This document shows, one piece after another, positions 36,354-47,900 of a stretch of 64,000 bases of DNA (position 1 is its first letter; the number at the start of each line of letters is the position of its first letter). This stretch comes from Perognathus longimembris pacificus. Taxonomy: Eukaryota; Chordata; Mammalia; Rodentia; Heteromyidae. The notes below the pieces were generated by a model. The model was not told the DNA's origin. It worked only from the letters and a program-made list of their open reading frames with translations, and made no database searches. The translations under genes and the position numbers were made by a program. The stretch covers positions 37,018,832-37,082,831 of the forward strand of contig NC_063172.1 of the NCBI RefSeq assembly GCF_023159225.1, given 5' to 3'.

Positions 36354-37105
36354 AAACACTGACAGTGTATCTGAAAAATTGGGGTTGGGGTTCTGACCTA
36401 GTCACCCAGTGGGGTGACTATTTGTGACCCCAGTTATTACCATCCCTGTCCCTGCTACTTATATCCCTGTCATTCTTTCCCAGTCCCTCTTTTTTTCCCC
36501 ACAGCAGTGTGACACATGCAGACCCTGTGCCATCTTGGCAAGGACTGAGACTTTATTCACTCCTGCTCATGAAGAGCAAGAGTCACATAATTATTGAACA
36601 GATTGCCTCTCTGAACTGGCAGGCGATCCTATCCAACTCAGAGACCCTCTGGCCAAGAACATTTGGGCCACATTTTGTTCATGGCCTTCACACAGATGGA
36701 CTCATTGAACAGATGAGAGCTTAGTCAGGCAAGGTAGCCCTGCATTCAGTAAGATGTATATCATTTTTGTGCCTGGAAAGGTGATGGAGGTGATGCTCAA
36801 GGCAGTCAGACCAGCTCTCATTGTTTTGGCCAGGAGTAGCTGACAACTTTCTCATGGGGCTGACCATAGGCCCTGTGTGGGCAGAGAGGCAGAAGCAGTA
36901 GAGGCCAGGGCTCCCATTCTCTTCCAGGCATTTCAGGGACAAGAAACAGTATCATTCTCTCAGGCTCTGGGACAGACATGGCTAACAGAACTTCATGCAG
37001 AAAAGTGGCTGATGGCATTAAACTATGAACAAGATAAGGAGTTGGAATTGGAGAGCCAGAGCTAAGGGTTATGTAAAAGAGCAAATTCTTTGCAGAGGAA
37101 CTTAG
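36354..37105 (+). other. Possible 3'UTR of the GOLGA2 retrocopy
   Basis: It follows the stop directly and is GC-richer than its flanks. I cannot verify it against a GOLGA2 3'UTR. Weak support for the copy's limits: 'ttatcatgattt' (35003-35014) resembles 'ataacatgattt' (about 37110-37121), which could be a decayed TSD. No poly(A) tract remains. Confidence 0.4.
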
Positions 37106-37619
37106 GGAAATAACATGATTTTATATTAGTTTGTTATGTAGTTCCATTTGTTTCATTGGAGTGTATTTTGTTATAATCTTATATACTTACTCTACTAATA
37201 TTTTGCATTATTACTTTATATGAGAGTCATAAGTCAGCATTTTTCAAAATGTATTGACCTCTAAACAATTAGTAGTAAAGGTTTTTGCTTATGAATTGGA
37301 GAACTACAGTTTGGTCACAGAAAAGAAATAAGCACAAAACCTGTAACAAAAAAGTACAGGTTATTAATAAAGCTGAAAGATTCACTGAATTTGATGTTTA
37401 TCAAAATGAGCTCCAAGAAATGGAAGCAAGAGAATTTATGTTATTTTGCTTCTTCTTTTTTTTAACCTGTCACTGTTTTGGATTTCTGTACCTTGTATGT
37501 AATTTTATCTGTTATGGGGAAGGTAAGAAGGAGCACAGAAATGATGGGACAAAGTGTGACTTTTTCTAGACATTATGGTGACACTAGACAGTGTGTTGAC
37601 ACTAGACAGACACTATGTT
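37106..37619. other. Unrecognised sequence
   Basis: A short direct repeat 'gacactagacag' occurs at about 37580 and 37600. Nothing else is supported. Confidence 0.45.
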
Positions 37620-37835
37620 GAAAACGAACTATGCAAATGCAACAGCAATACTTACAATATAATACGTTGTAAACTAACTGTACAACTGGGGGGAGGGACT
37701 GGGGAGAAGGGGAAGTGGGAGAAAAATGAGCGAGAGGGTAACAAGTTTGACAAGAAATGTACTCACTGCCTTACGTATGTAACTGTAGTCCCTCTGTATA
37801 TCATCCTGACAATAAAAATAAAAATAATAAAAAAA
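37620..37835 (+). mobile_element. 5'-truncated L1 3'UTR (family P)
   Basis: 'gcaatacttacaatataa', 'aactgtacaactgggggga', a purine-rich G tract, 'acaagaaatgtactcactgcc', 'gtatatcatcctgacaataaa' and an A-rich tail. It matches the 3'UTR at 63130 closely. Confidence 0.88.
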
Positions 37836-37840
37836 CAAGT

Positions 37841-37980
37841 GGTGGGGGAATGGGTTGGGAGGGAAAATCTGGGAGAAAATGAGGGAAGAGGCGACACTAT
37901 TAAAAAAGAAATGTACTCATTACCTGACTTATGTGACTAAGCCTTTTGTGCATCATCTTTGTATAAACAATATTAAAAAG
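37841..37980 (+). mobile_element. Second, older L1 3'UTR in tandem
   Basis: It starts directly after the tail of the previous copy with a purine-rich tract ('gaatgggttgggaggga'), then 'aaagaaatgtactcattacc', 'tgtgcatcatctttgtata' and 'aacaatattaaaaag'. Both copies have the same orientation. Confidence 0.75.
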
Positions 37981-38219
37981 TCTATTTTGAAAGGGAATCT
38001 GAATTATGCATTACCATGAAACATTTGGTGAATCAACTATAGTGAAAATAGTAGTTATGTCAGAGCATTAACATTGATGTTCACTAGCATAGTTATTCCC
38101 AGAAAACTGCTTATATCTATTAATTCATTGCAATTGTTTCATGTTTCAAGTTTTTCACTTCGTGTAGTATTGTATATATTTGCCAGTTTAATTTTCTGAC
38201 ATTAACAGAAAAGAAAAAT

Positions 38220-38540
38220 AGTCAGACGCAATGGCTGATGTCTGTTATCCTAGCTACTAAGGAGGAAGAGATCAGAAAGATTGCAGTTCAAGGGAAGCCC
38301 AAGCAAAAACAACACCATCTCAACCCAGAAGCTGGACATGAAGCTTCACTATTACTCCATCTACCCAGCATGTGTAAAAAAGAGGGTCCTAACCCTGGAA
38401 ACTCTATCTGAAAACACAAACAAAATCCAAACCAAAAGCAGATTGAAAGCAAAAAGGCTTGAGGCATGCCTCAGGTGCTAGATTGTTGGCCTAGCAAGCA
38501 AAAGGTAATGAATTCAATCCCAAATACTGCCCCCCCCACA
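38220..38540 (+). mobile_element. Old B1/ID-like SINE, expanded
   Basis: 'gcaatggctgatgtctgttat', 'cctagctactaaggagga', 'gcagttcaagggaagcccaag', then an ID-like end 'gcctcaggtgctagattgttggc', 'ctagcaagcaaaaggtaatg', 'aattcaatcccaaatac'. The middle is longer than in other dimers, so it may combine two insertions. Confidence 0.6.
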
Positions 38541-40654
38541 TTTACATATGTGTGTATGTGTGTTTGTCTATGAAAAGAGAAAATATATGACTACAAAATA
38601 CTATTGTCAATAACTACAGAATGTTATTGACATGAACTAACCCAAATCTTTCCAATTCCCTGCAGAATGCCCACATATGCAAAAGTGAATGTGTCCTAAC
38701 CAAGTTTGTTAGGTGAAGCATAGTTTACAATTACTAGTATTAAGTGTTTATGATGTTGATCTATCTCAAATCTTTATTCAACCATTCAAAAAGAATAAAA
38801 TATTCTTATGGTAGTCATAAAGCAGAAACCAAAGGCTAGCTGCAAATATAACCAGGAATTCTCAACCCCACAGGAAAAAATTGCAGTATGGCTACAACAC
38901 TGAAATCTTTTGTTTTATTTGAGTTTTTTTATTGTAGGTTTTGTTCCTGTGTCTAGTTTGCACCTATAACTGGAGCTAAATATGGGAATATTTGACCTGT
39001 TCCTTTTGTGAAGGTATAGATTAAACTCTAGAAAGATTCTCCACAATTCTTAGACTGGGGGTTTTATATAGAGCATGTATTTGAGGAGAAAGTATCTTAA
39101 TCTGTGTTGAGAAGTATGGCTAACTTTGTATAATAGTGATCTTATAGTTACAATGATATTGAACTCACAGTTGTAAAACCAAAGAAATTATTTTTACTGG
39201 AAATAAAATTGCAGATAGAACTGCATTTTGGAATGTAGTCCCTTGAAATTAGCATCGTGTCTTTCATCCAAGAATTGAGCTAGGAAAATGGGAATGAATT
39301 TAAGAATATGTAAAATATCCATTGCCTGAATTATGACTGAAATTAAAAATATTTTCAATGTCTCATATTCAGCAAGATTGCTGTTATATAAAGTGACCAT
39401 CCAAATAATTCCTAGTATAGCTTGACAAACCTACAAATGTGATTTTTAGTAGATTCTAGCCAACAATGAAGAGCAAATATCATGAAACTGACACATCCAG
39501 AAATTAAAATCAATTTTATAGTTCAAATTGATTACATCTCTGAGTCCCCAGATATTAAAAAATTATTATTGACCTGTCTATGAGGTGATCAGAATGAGAC
39601 TAACATGAATCCTTAGACTGGATAAAGCAATTGGTTGGAAACATCAGTCTCCTTCATTTGGACTGGAATGTGTAACACCAGATTGCTTGGGACCTTTTAG
39701 CCTCTCTAACTGTGTGATCTGATGGGCAATTTTATGTAGATAAGCAATACACATAATCATCATTGCTTCATGATAGGGGCATTTATACCTAATGCATCAT
39801 TAGGTGATTTTGTTGATGTAATTATATGTAGAATGCACAAAACAAATAGAGCTATGACATCATTAGTGATATCATCTTATAGTTCTGCCATATGTTAGTA
39901 TTTACTAACCAAAACATTACTAAGAAGTACATGGCTATGATAGAAAGACAAACTCTTTGTCTTCTTCCTCTAAGAGCCTTAATATATCAGCTAATACCCA
40001 CACATTATTAAACACCTTGCCTGTAGTGACCAAGTGGAACTCACTTCATGCTATGCCAATTTAGCAGTGAAACTAACAGATCCACAAGTATACAATTTAT
40101 CGTTGACAAATGTGCATCAGTGGAGAAAGAATAGTCTTGAAAAATAGACTCATGTACCCACATATACACATGCATTCACTAACACCCAGCCACATACTCA
40201 GATACACAGGCACACAATTACATAGACACATACATACAACACAGACACAGTATACATATTGACACCCAGAGACACATACAAACATATATCCACACAGACA
40301 AGTTTACACATACACACAAAACACAAGGCCTTCCTAATTATCAAATTTTTTACTTGAAATAAATCATAAATATAAATTTAAGAACTATAAGTATAATATG
40401 CCTGGGTGAAATTGAACTCTCATTATGTGTTCTCCATTAAAGACATTTTGCGGGTAAACATCTGAACCTTCTTTTTATTTTTCTAGAATTTCAAGGACTA
40501 AAACTGCTTCCTCAGAATTTGTTCCTTAAATAACTCTTTCATTATTTGCCCAAGTGTAGCAAATGATCTTTCCTCTTTTTTTCTTATTTTAATGTTTTAT
40601 TTCACTTTCAGATCTTAGTTCTAATTAACGAGAAACTAAATTTGGTTATTTATG
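38541..40654. other. Mostly unrecognised; degenerate CA-rich stretch
   Basis: 40140-40325 is an imperfect CA/ACAC-rich tract ('cacatacatacaacacagac') and looks like a decayed microsatellite. 39590-39760 may be an old interspersed repeat I cannot name. No gene is supported. Confidence 0.5.
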
Positions 40655-41150
40655 CATTTGTTTTTATTTATTTATTTATTTTGTTTAGAATACTTGAGTT
40701 TGAACTCTACCTTGCTAGGTAGTTTCTATATTATTTGACCCCCATCCCCAATTATTTGCTTGCATTTTTTTCTGTTAAGTTCTTTTGTTTTGCCTGGAAT
40801 ACATGGTGAGCAGTGATCTTCCTAAGCATGTGCCTGATGTAACTGGGATTACAGGTATGTCTATCTCACCTTGCCAGCTTATTAGTTGAGATGAGAGAAT
40901 TCCTTCTTGTTCGCCCTTGAACTTTGCCTTGAACTTCCATCTTCTTCATCTCCACTTCTCAAATAACTGAGATAGATGTACCATGCCTGGCTTCAAATTT
41001 GACAATTTTAACATAAGTGGGAAAATAATAAAATACAAATTGCTTGCTTTCAAACATCTGACTTTCATCAGTAAATATCCACTAGTAATGCTCAGATCTC
41101 AGCTTTCTAAGTAGCTAGAATTATGGTTGTGAACCATTGGTGCCTGGACA
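40655..41150 (-). mobile_element. Cluster of old 7SL-derived SINE fragments
   Basis: Three inverse B1-like pieces: 40800-40880 ('gtgatcttcctaagcatg', 'aactgggattacaggtatg'), 40915-40992 ('cttgaacttccatcttc', 'ataactgagatagatgtacc') and 41087-41150 ('ctcagatctcagctttctaag'). Each is degraded. Confidence 0.6.
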
Positions 41151-41870
41151 AACTTTTACTTCTGAAATACTTTTCAAACCTCTTGTACCTTGTTCACTTA
41201 TTCTTCAAGGGAAGTTGATATGTTTTGCTTAAAATCCCTTGTTTCTTTCACAAGGGTTAACTATGGTGCAGAAAGACTGGTTTTTACCACCTCAAGGGGC
41301 TAATTTGCTTCTCTGAGCACTTGAAGACAAACCTGATTATAGCTTTACTATTGCACACGTATCTGAAATGATTCATTTGGAATATTTACTCTCCCCATAA
41401 ATTAGGAGGACATTAGTTTGGGTCTTCATCCTCATTATAGCTCTGGTTTTCTCTTTCTGCATGCTTCCTTAAGTATTCCATATATACACTTATGAAAATA
41501 AGACTTTTGTGTATTTCTGTTCATCTTTGTGTTCCAGCTTAGCAGTATTATGGACCCCAAACTTTACAGAAATATTTATGACAACATTCTAAAAAGAGAA
41601 GGAAATACTCACAGGCTGTTCAATTAGACTTAAGTTGGAGGTGGTTTGATGTGCAAGTTTTCTAACAAGTAACATTAAGAACAAAATGGAGAAAGCATTA
41701 CCTGCACTGGGAAACAGAATAATAAATGAACAAGAGTTGCAAGAAAGTTGGCTCCTCATGAGGAAATAAAAGAGGCACATGAAACAATGAGAAAGGAACA
41801 TGTGGAGGAGGAGGTGAGAGAGGAAATATATATGCAATAGTAAACGGAAGAAGAAGGGAAGAATGCAGTC
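41151..41870. other. Unrecognised left flank of the nested L1 complex
   Basis: No supported feature in about 700 bp. Confidence 0.5.
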
Positions 41871-42458
41871 AAGAGTGCTTTGTAAGACTTCCGGGGGAGA
41901 GAGGAAGATGGCACCATCACAATAGGGAGGCGCCCCAACTTGCTCCAACCGAATAGTGAGCTAGGAACCCCAACACCCAACACCCCATCAAGAGACCAGC
42001 AAATCCAACAACCAGAAGGAACAGAGAAACACATGAAACAAAAAAGAACAAAAAAAGAAAAGCCTATAACCTGCACTGAGCCAGAAAATCTCCAGGGTAC
42101 CCTCCCCTATCCCCTGCTGGCCCCAGCCCAAACAGGGCCAGGATGGGAAAGGGACCTGGCACGATAAATGGGACCGCAGACTGTCAGCGACCAGAGAAGC
42201 AACAGCCGAAAAGTCATGCCAGGAGTGCAGAGTCCAGACAGCAGGAGCTCCACGGGCCCCAGACCAAGCGCAGACTGACTGAGACAGACGGCGGTGCCGG
42301 ACCGGAGGCGCAGGACCAATCGGCCAGGAGCAGACAACAACAGCAGGGGAACCAGGAAGCGCAGATGGAGAGCCAGACTGGGAGAGCCGGGACCACCACC
42401 ACCAAATGATCAATCACCACACCCCAGCACTCCAGCCCCGAAAAGCCCACAGCAGCAT

Positions 42459-42461
<3 letters not shown>

Positions 42462-42512
<51 letters not shown>
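42462..42512. repeat. (CA)n microsatellite in the L1-C 5'UTR
   Basis: About 25 CA units, perfect. There is no such tract at the equivalent place in L1-B. Confidence 0.97.
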
Positions 42513-42513
<1 letters not shown>

Positions 42514-43215
42514 CCAGGACCAATAAGTTCCCCATTGCCCCACCCCCCTCAATGGGAGACCAGCTCTAGCAGCGACCCAAACTCTACAAAGAAGCTAGAG
42601 TTCCCTCCCTCCCCTTCCCTACCCCGAGGGAACAAAGGAGCCCCATATCTGGTGGCTCTAGGACCCTACAGCCTCTGGGAGGACACGGGAGCTAGCAGAG
42701 GCAGAGCAGCACCCAACAAAGTGACCGGGAAGCACCTTAGACAGGTATCCCCCAAAGTCCCAGCTGGGGAGCCTGAACCTGTCTGCACCAGCACCCCCTC
42801 CCCCCAGCCGGGACCTGGGGACTGGTAGGCATTGGAACACCACCTGAGACACCTGGCCCTCGCAGACTTTTTGAACAACAGTCACAGGCTTGCTGGTGTG
42901 CAACACCAGCCCAGCAGGGACACCTGACCCCGAACACATGACCCCCCACTCACAGCGGAGGCGCAGAGAGTCTGTGGGCACTAACCCACCCCAGACACTT
43001 GAACATACTGGGGTCCATGAATACTGCCCCCCACAGCAGACACACGAGAGGGCACAAGCACCCTTCAACAACTCAGGGCAACACGCCCCCAAAAGAAGCA
43101 CTAGAGCGCACACGCACGTGCCCCTGGAGGGCCACCAGGGTCAGCGTGCTAGCCTGCCAGCAGGAGTCCTGCTTAACCCCCCAAGGGAGCACACAAGTGG
43201 GAAAGCTGCCCCCTC

Positions 43216-43378
43216 AGCAGCAACACCCACTCTGATCGGCACAATCTGCACAGGTGGACAGGGCCCACCAACAGCAGCTCCCGCTCTGATAGGCGCACTC
43301 CGCACAGGTGGGTGGGCCACCCCTCAACAGCATCACCTGCTCCAACAGGAGCACTCCACACAGGTGGGCGAGCCGCCT
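43216..43378 (+). repeat. Tandem ~54-bp units in the L1-C 5'UTR
   Basis: Three imperfect units share the frame 'caacagca...ctctgat..gcgcactc.gcacaggtgg.c.ggcc'. Unit starts are at about 43216, 43270 and 43325. Inverse counterparts occur in L1-B at about 11160-11320. Mouse L1 promoters are also built from tandem monomers, but those are about 200 bp and unrelated. Confidence 0.7.
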
Positions 43379-43752
43379 CTCAGCGACAATTCTAAATCTG
43401 AGAGGTGAGCTCTTTTTTCCACAGCACCTACTGGGAAAAGAAGTAAAGAAGAGAAAAGTCTCCACGCCACACTGAATCAGCGACCCGCAAACCCCCATTA
43501 GGGACACAGTAGGGTCAGCACAACCCAGCAGCAGAGCACAGTCCTGAGGAGAAAGACACAGAACCTACCCACCCCGAAGTGCAGTGAGGGTGACCACCTC
43601 AGCAACAACTGAGATGGTCACGCTCACCCATTGGGCAGTAAGGTTCAACAGCCAAACTCAAACCCAGCATCAGGACACAAACAAGTCTCCACTGAGGCAC
43701 CAGTGGGAACCAGGACAAAGCCAAGCCAAGGGTGCCACATACAGATCTCCAA

Positions 43753-44912
43753 ATGCGCAAATCACAAAGAAATATTACAAATTTCATGAAAGGGCAAGCC
43801 AACTCGCCAGTTCCAAAAAGTAGTACGACTGAAGAGGAGATGGAGAATAAATAACAAATGAGAATAAGATAGAAGAAATGATCGAAAGCCTCAGAACCGA
43901 ATTCAGAAAACAGATACAGGAGCTTAGAATGGAAGTCTCAAAAAATCTACAGGAAATCAAGAAAGAAATGGAAGCAAAAATGAATACAGTGCACTCCAAC
44001 ATTATAGAAGACCTTAACATCCTGAGAAACAAAATGCATGAAAAAATAGATTTAAAATACAACTCTTTAAAGGAAGAATTCACCACAATGAGAGCTGATC
44101 TGGCAACCATAAACAGCTCGATGTCATCCATAAACTCCACACTAGAAGCCACATCACAAGGAATTGATCATATTGAATCCTGAATCTCTCTTTTGGATGA
44201 CAGTGCAGATGATAAGGACCAGAAAATTACCACACTCCAAGAAATGGTTAAACTCCAGGGCAGATTAATCCAGGAGCTAGTGGACAAAGACAAGAGATAT
44301 AATCTGCGCATATTTGGAATAGAAGAAGGAGCCGTATACCAGAGCAGTGGGCTACAACATATTTTCAACAGAGTTATGGCAGAAAACTGCCCAAGTCTCA
44401 CAAGGGACCTCACCCAAGTAACCAAAGCCTAAAGGACGCCTGACAGACCAGACCCTAGAAAATCCTCACCCAGGCACATGATAATCAAGACTTCAGTTCT
44501 CAAGAATAAGGAGCAAATTTTGAATGCAGTCAAAATGAAAAAAGAGCTTTATTACAATGGAAAAAGGATCAGGATCGCAGCTGACCTATCTACACAAACC
44601 TACAATGCACAAAGAGCGTGGAAGAACACAATTCAAGTCTTCCAGGCCAACAATTGCCAATCCAGAATTAGATATCCAGCAAAACTAGAATTCACCGTTG
44701 AGCAGAAAACCAGATCTTTCCATAGCAAAGAGAATCTAAAGGAGTATGTGAATAAAAAACTAGCCTTACAGCAAATTCTAAGAGGGGAACCCCACCCAAC
44801 AGAAAACCTACAGGACCCCCAGATGGAAACAGAAGAAACTACAATAGCCAGAGCCCCCAAAAAAGAGCAGCTAAATAAAGAAAAGAAAAAATGGAGAGGA
44901 AAAACTGCCTAA
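43753..44912 (+). pseudogene. L1-C ORF1, broken
   Basis: The start ATG at 43753 gives MRKSQRNITNF, the same start as L1-B ORF1. After about 33 codons a stop and frame change occur. The remaining frame (from 43878) runs to TAA 44910-44912 with two internal stops (about 44181 and 44430). A heptad-rich coiled coil lies at 43878-44180. The RRM-like domain has 'LRIFGIEEG' near 44304, and the C-terminal domain has 'RIRYPAKLEFTVEQKTRSF' near 44660-44720. It ends 8 bp before ORF2, the usual L1 spacing. Confidence 0.88.
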
Positions 44913-44919
44913 CAGGAAA

Positions 44920-47900
44920 ATGGAAGGGAAAAAAACACTCTTATCCATGATCTCTTTGAATATAAACGGTATAAACTCTCTGATAAAGAGGAGCAGACTG
45001 ACAGAGTGGATCTGCAAACAAAAAGTTGTCATCTGTTGTCTTCAAGAGACCCATCTTACAGCAAGGGACAAACACAGGCTCCGAATAAAAGGATGGAGCA
45101 AGAACTTCCAAGCAAATGCACCTACCAAAACGTCAGGAGTAGCCATCCTGATTTCAGACAAGCTGGATTTCTCATTAAAATCAACTCAAAAAGACAAAGA
45201 AGGTCACTACATTTTAATACAAGGAAAAATCCAGAATCAAGACATCAAGGTGATAAATTTATACTCACCAAACAAAAGAGGCCCTACATATGTCAAGCAA
45301 ATTCTCACAGAACTAGAGAGCAAGATAGACCCAAACACAATCATAGTGGGAGACTTTAATACCCCACTGTCTCCAAGAGACAGATCTAACACCCAGAGGA
45401 TTAGCAAGGGAGCTGAAGACCTAAGTAACACCATATCCCAAATGGATCTGATGGATCTGTACAGAGCCTTTCACCGTACAGAGATCCAATACACCTTCTT
45501 CTCAGCAGCTGATGGAACATACTCCAAAATAGACCATGTCAGAGCTCACACAAAGAACCTCAGCAAATACAAAATTATTGATGTCATTCCATGTATTATA
45601 TCTGACCGCAGTGGAATCAATAACAAAGGATACCACAGAGGCTATACAGATACTTGGAGACTAACCCCATATTGTTATCTAACACTTGGGTCACAGACCA
45701 AATTAAGGATGAAATTAACGAATTCATATGCCACAACGACAACGAAAATACATCACAAAGAAACCTATGGGATACAGTGAAGGCAGTGCTGAGGGGCAAG
45801 ATCATTGCCCTCAGCACTCACATTAAAAGTATGGAAGCAGAGCCAGTGAATAACCTCACAATGAAACTAAAACATCTGGATAAACAAGAAATAATTGAAT
45901 CTAAAACGACTAGGAGGAGCGAGATCACAAAGACTAAAGAAGAGATAAATCTGATTGAAAATAGAAAGACCATTCAACAGATAAATAAATCCAAAAGCTG
46001 GTTCTTTGAGAAAATAAATAAAATTGACAGACCCCTCGCAAGACTTACCAAAAAAAAAAAAAAAAAAAAAGAAGAGAAGAGACTCGTATCCATAAAATCA
46101 GGGACTCCACCAGAAAAATTACAACAAATACAATATTCATACAAGCATAAGGAACTATTTCCAGAACCTCTACTCACTAAAAAACAACAATTTTACAGAA
46201 ATGGATCAATTATTAGAGAAGTATAAACTGTCCAAACTGAATCAAGAAGAGATATACCAGCTAAATAAACCAATAACTTACAGCGAGATACAGGGGGTAA
46301 TCAAGAACCTCCCAACAAAAAAAAGCCCAGGCCCAGATGGATACACCAATGAATTCTATACAACTTTTAGTGAGAAGCTAATACCAATACTCCTCAAACT
46401 CTTCTGCGAAATAGAAGCAGAGGGAGAAATCCCAAACCAAATCAATGCAGCTAATATTATACTCATCCCCAAACCAGGCAAAGACCCAACAAAAAAAGAG
46501 AACTACAGACCAATACCACTAATGAACACAGAGGCAAAACACCTCAATAAAATATTAGCTAACAGGATCCAGAAACTGATCAAGAAAATTATACATCATG
46601 AACAAGTAGGCTTCATCCCACAGACACAAAGATGTTTCAACTTCTGTAAATCTATTAATATAATTCACCACATAAACAGAACTAAAATCACGAATCACAT
46701 TGTTATCTCAGTTGATGCCCAAAAAGGCTTTGACAAAATACAACATCCATACTTATTAGAAGCTCTGGAGAGAACAGGAATAGTTGGAACATTCCTTAAA
46801 ACAATAAAATCCATATACAACAGACCAACTGCTAATATCGTATTAAATGGGGAGAAACTAAAATCATTTCCCCTAAACTCAGGAACAAGACAAGGATGCC
46901 CACTCTCCCCACTTCTTTTCAACATAGTGCTGGAATCACTAGCCATAGCAATAAGGAAAGAGGAGGACATCAAAGGGATCCACATCAGCAAAGAAGAAAT
47001 TAAGCTATACCTATTTGCAGATGACATGATCTTATGTCTGAAGAACCCAAAAAACTCAGTCCCCAAACTCCTATACCTAATAAACCATTTTGGCAAAGTA
47101 GCAGGATACATAATCAATCCACAAAATTCAGCGGCTTTCCTGTACACCAGCAATATATAAGCAGAAAGGGAAATTATGGAAATAATGCGATTTACAATAG
47201 CTAAAAAAAGAATAAATTACCTAGGGATCAACCTAACCAAAGACGTGAAGGACCTATTTAATGAGAATTATAAAAATCTAAAAAGGGAAATCAAAGAGGA
47301 CACAAGGAGATGGAAGGACCTCCCATGCTCATGGGTAGGCAGAATCAATATAATGAAAATGGCCATATTGCCCAAATTGTTATACAAATTCAATGCAATC
47401 CCCATCAATATCCCAGCTACATTCTTCACTGAAATAGAGAAAGCAACCCATAAATTCATATGGAACAACAAAAGACCTAGAATAGCCAAAGCAATTCTAG
47501 GCAAAAAAAAAAAAAAAAGAAAAGAAACAGTGCAGGAGGTATCACAATACCAGATTTCAAGCTCTACTATAGAGCCATCATAACAAAAACAGCCTGGTAT
47601 TGGTATAAAAACAGGCCTGAAGACCATTGGAATAGAATTGAAGAGTCAGAAATAAAACCGCTCTCTCATAGTCAGCTGATATTCGACAAAGGAGCTAAAG
47701 ACATACAATGGAATAAACAGAGCCTCTTCAACTACTGGTGCTGGGAAAACTGGGCAGCCATATGCAGAAAATTCAGAGTAGACCCTAGCCTATCACCATG
47801 CAACAAGATCAACTCAAAATAGATCCTCAACATCAAAGGACCTCAACATCAGACCGGAATCCTTGAAACTACTGAAGGACAGAGTATGAAAGATGCTAGA

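Larger units (their letters stand above)
41896..43752 (+). promoter_or_regulatory. L1-C 5'UTR (internal promoter region)
   Basis: 1.86 kb, GC-rich, starting 'gggagagaggaagatggc'. By analogy with other L1s it carries the internal promoter. It includes a CA microsatellite and tandem 50-60-bp units (separate entries). It is about 600 bp longer than the L1-B 5'UTR. Apparent long open frames (for example 42890-43408) reflect base composition. Confidence 0.75.

Noticed and set aside
42890..43408. 172-codon frame in GC-rich DNA, and similar frames at 10490-12034
   Set aside because: They lie in L1 5'UTRs. Open frames on several strands at once reflect base composition.
46201..47160. 319-codon RT frame as an active L1
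   Set aside because: It is one open piece of a broken ORF2; upstream frameshifts and an SDR endonuclease motif rule out activity.
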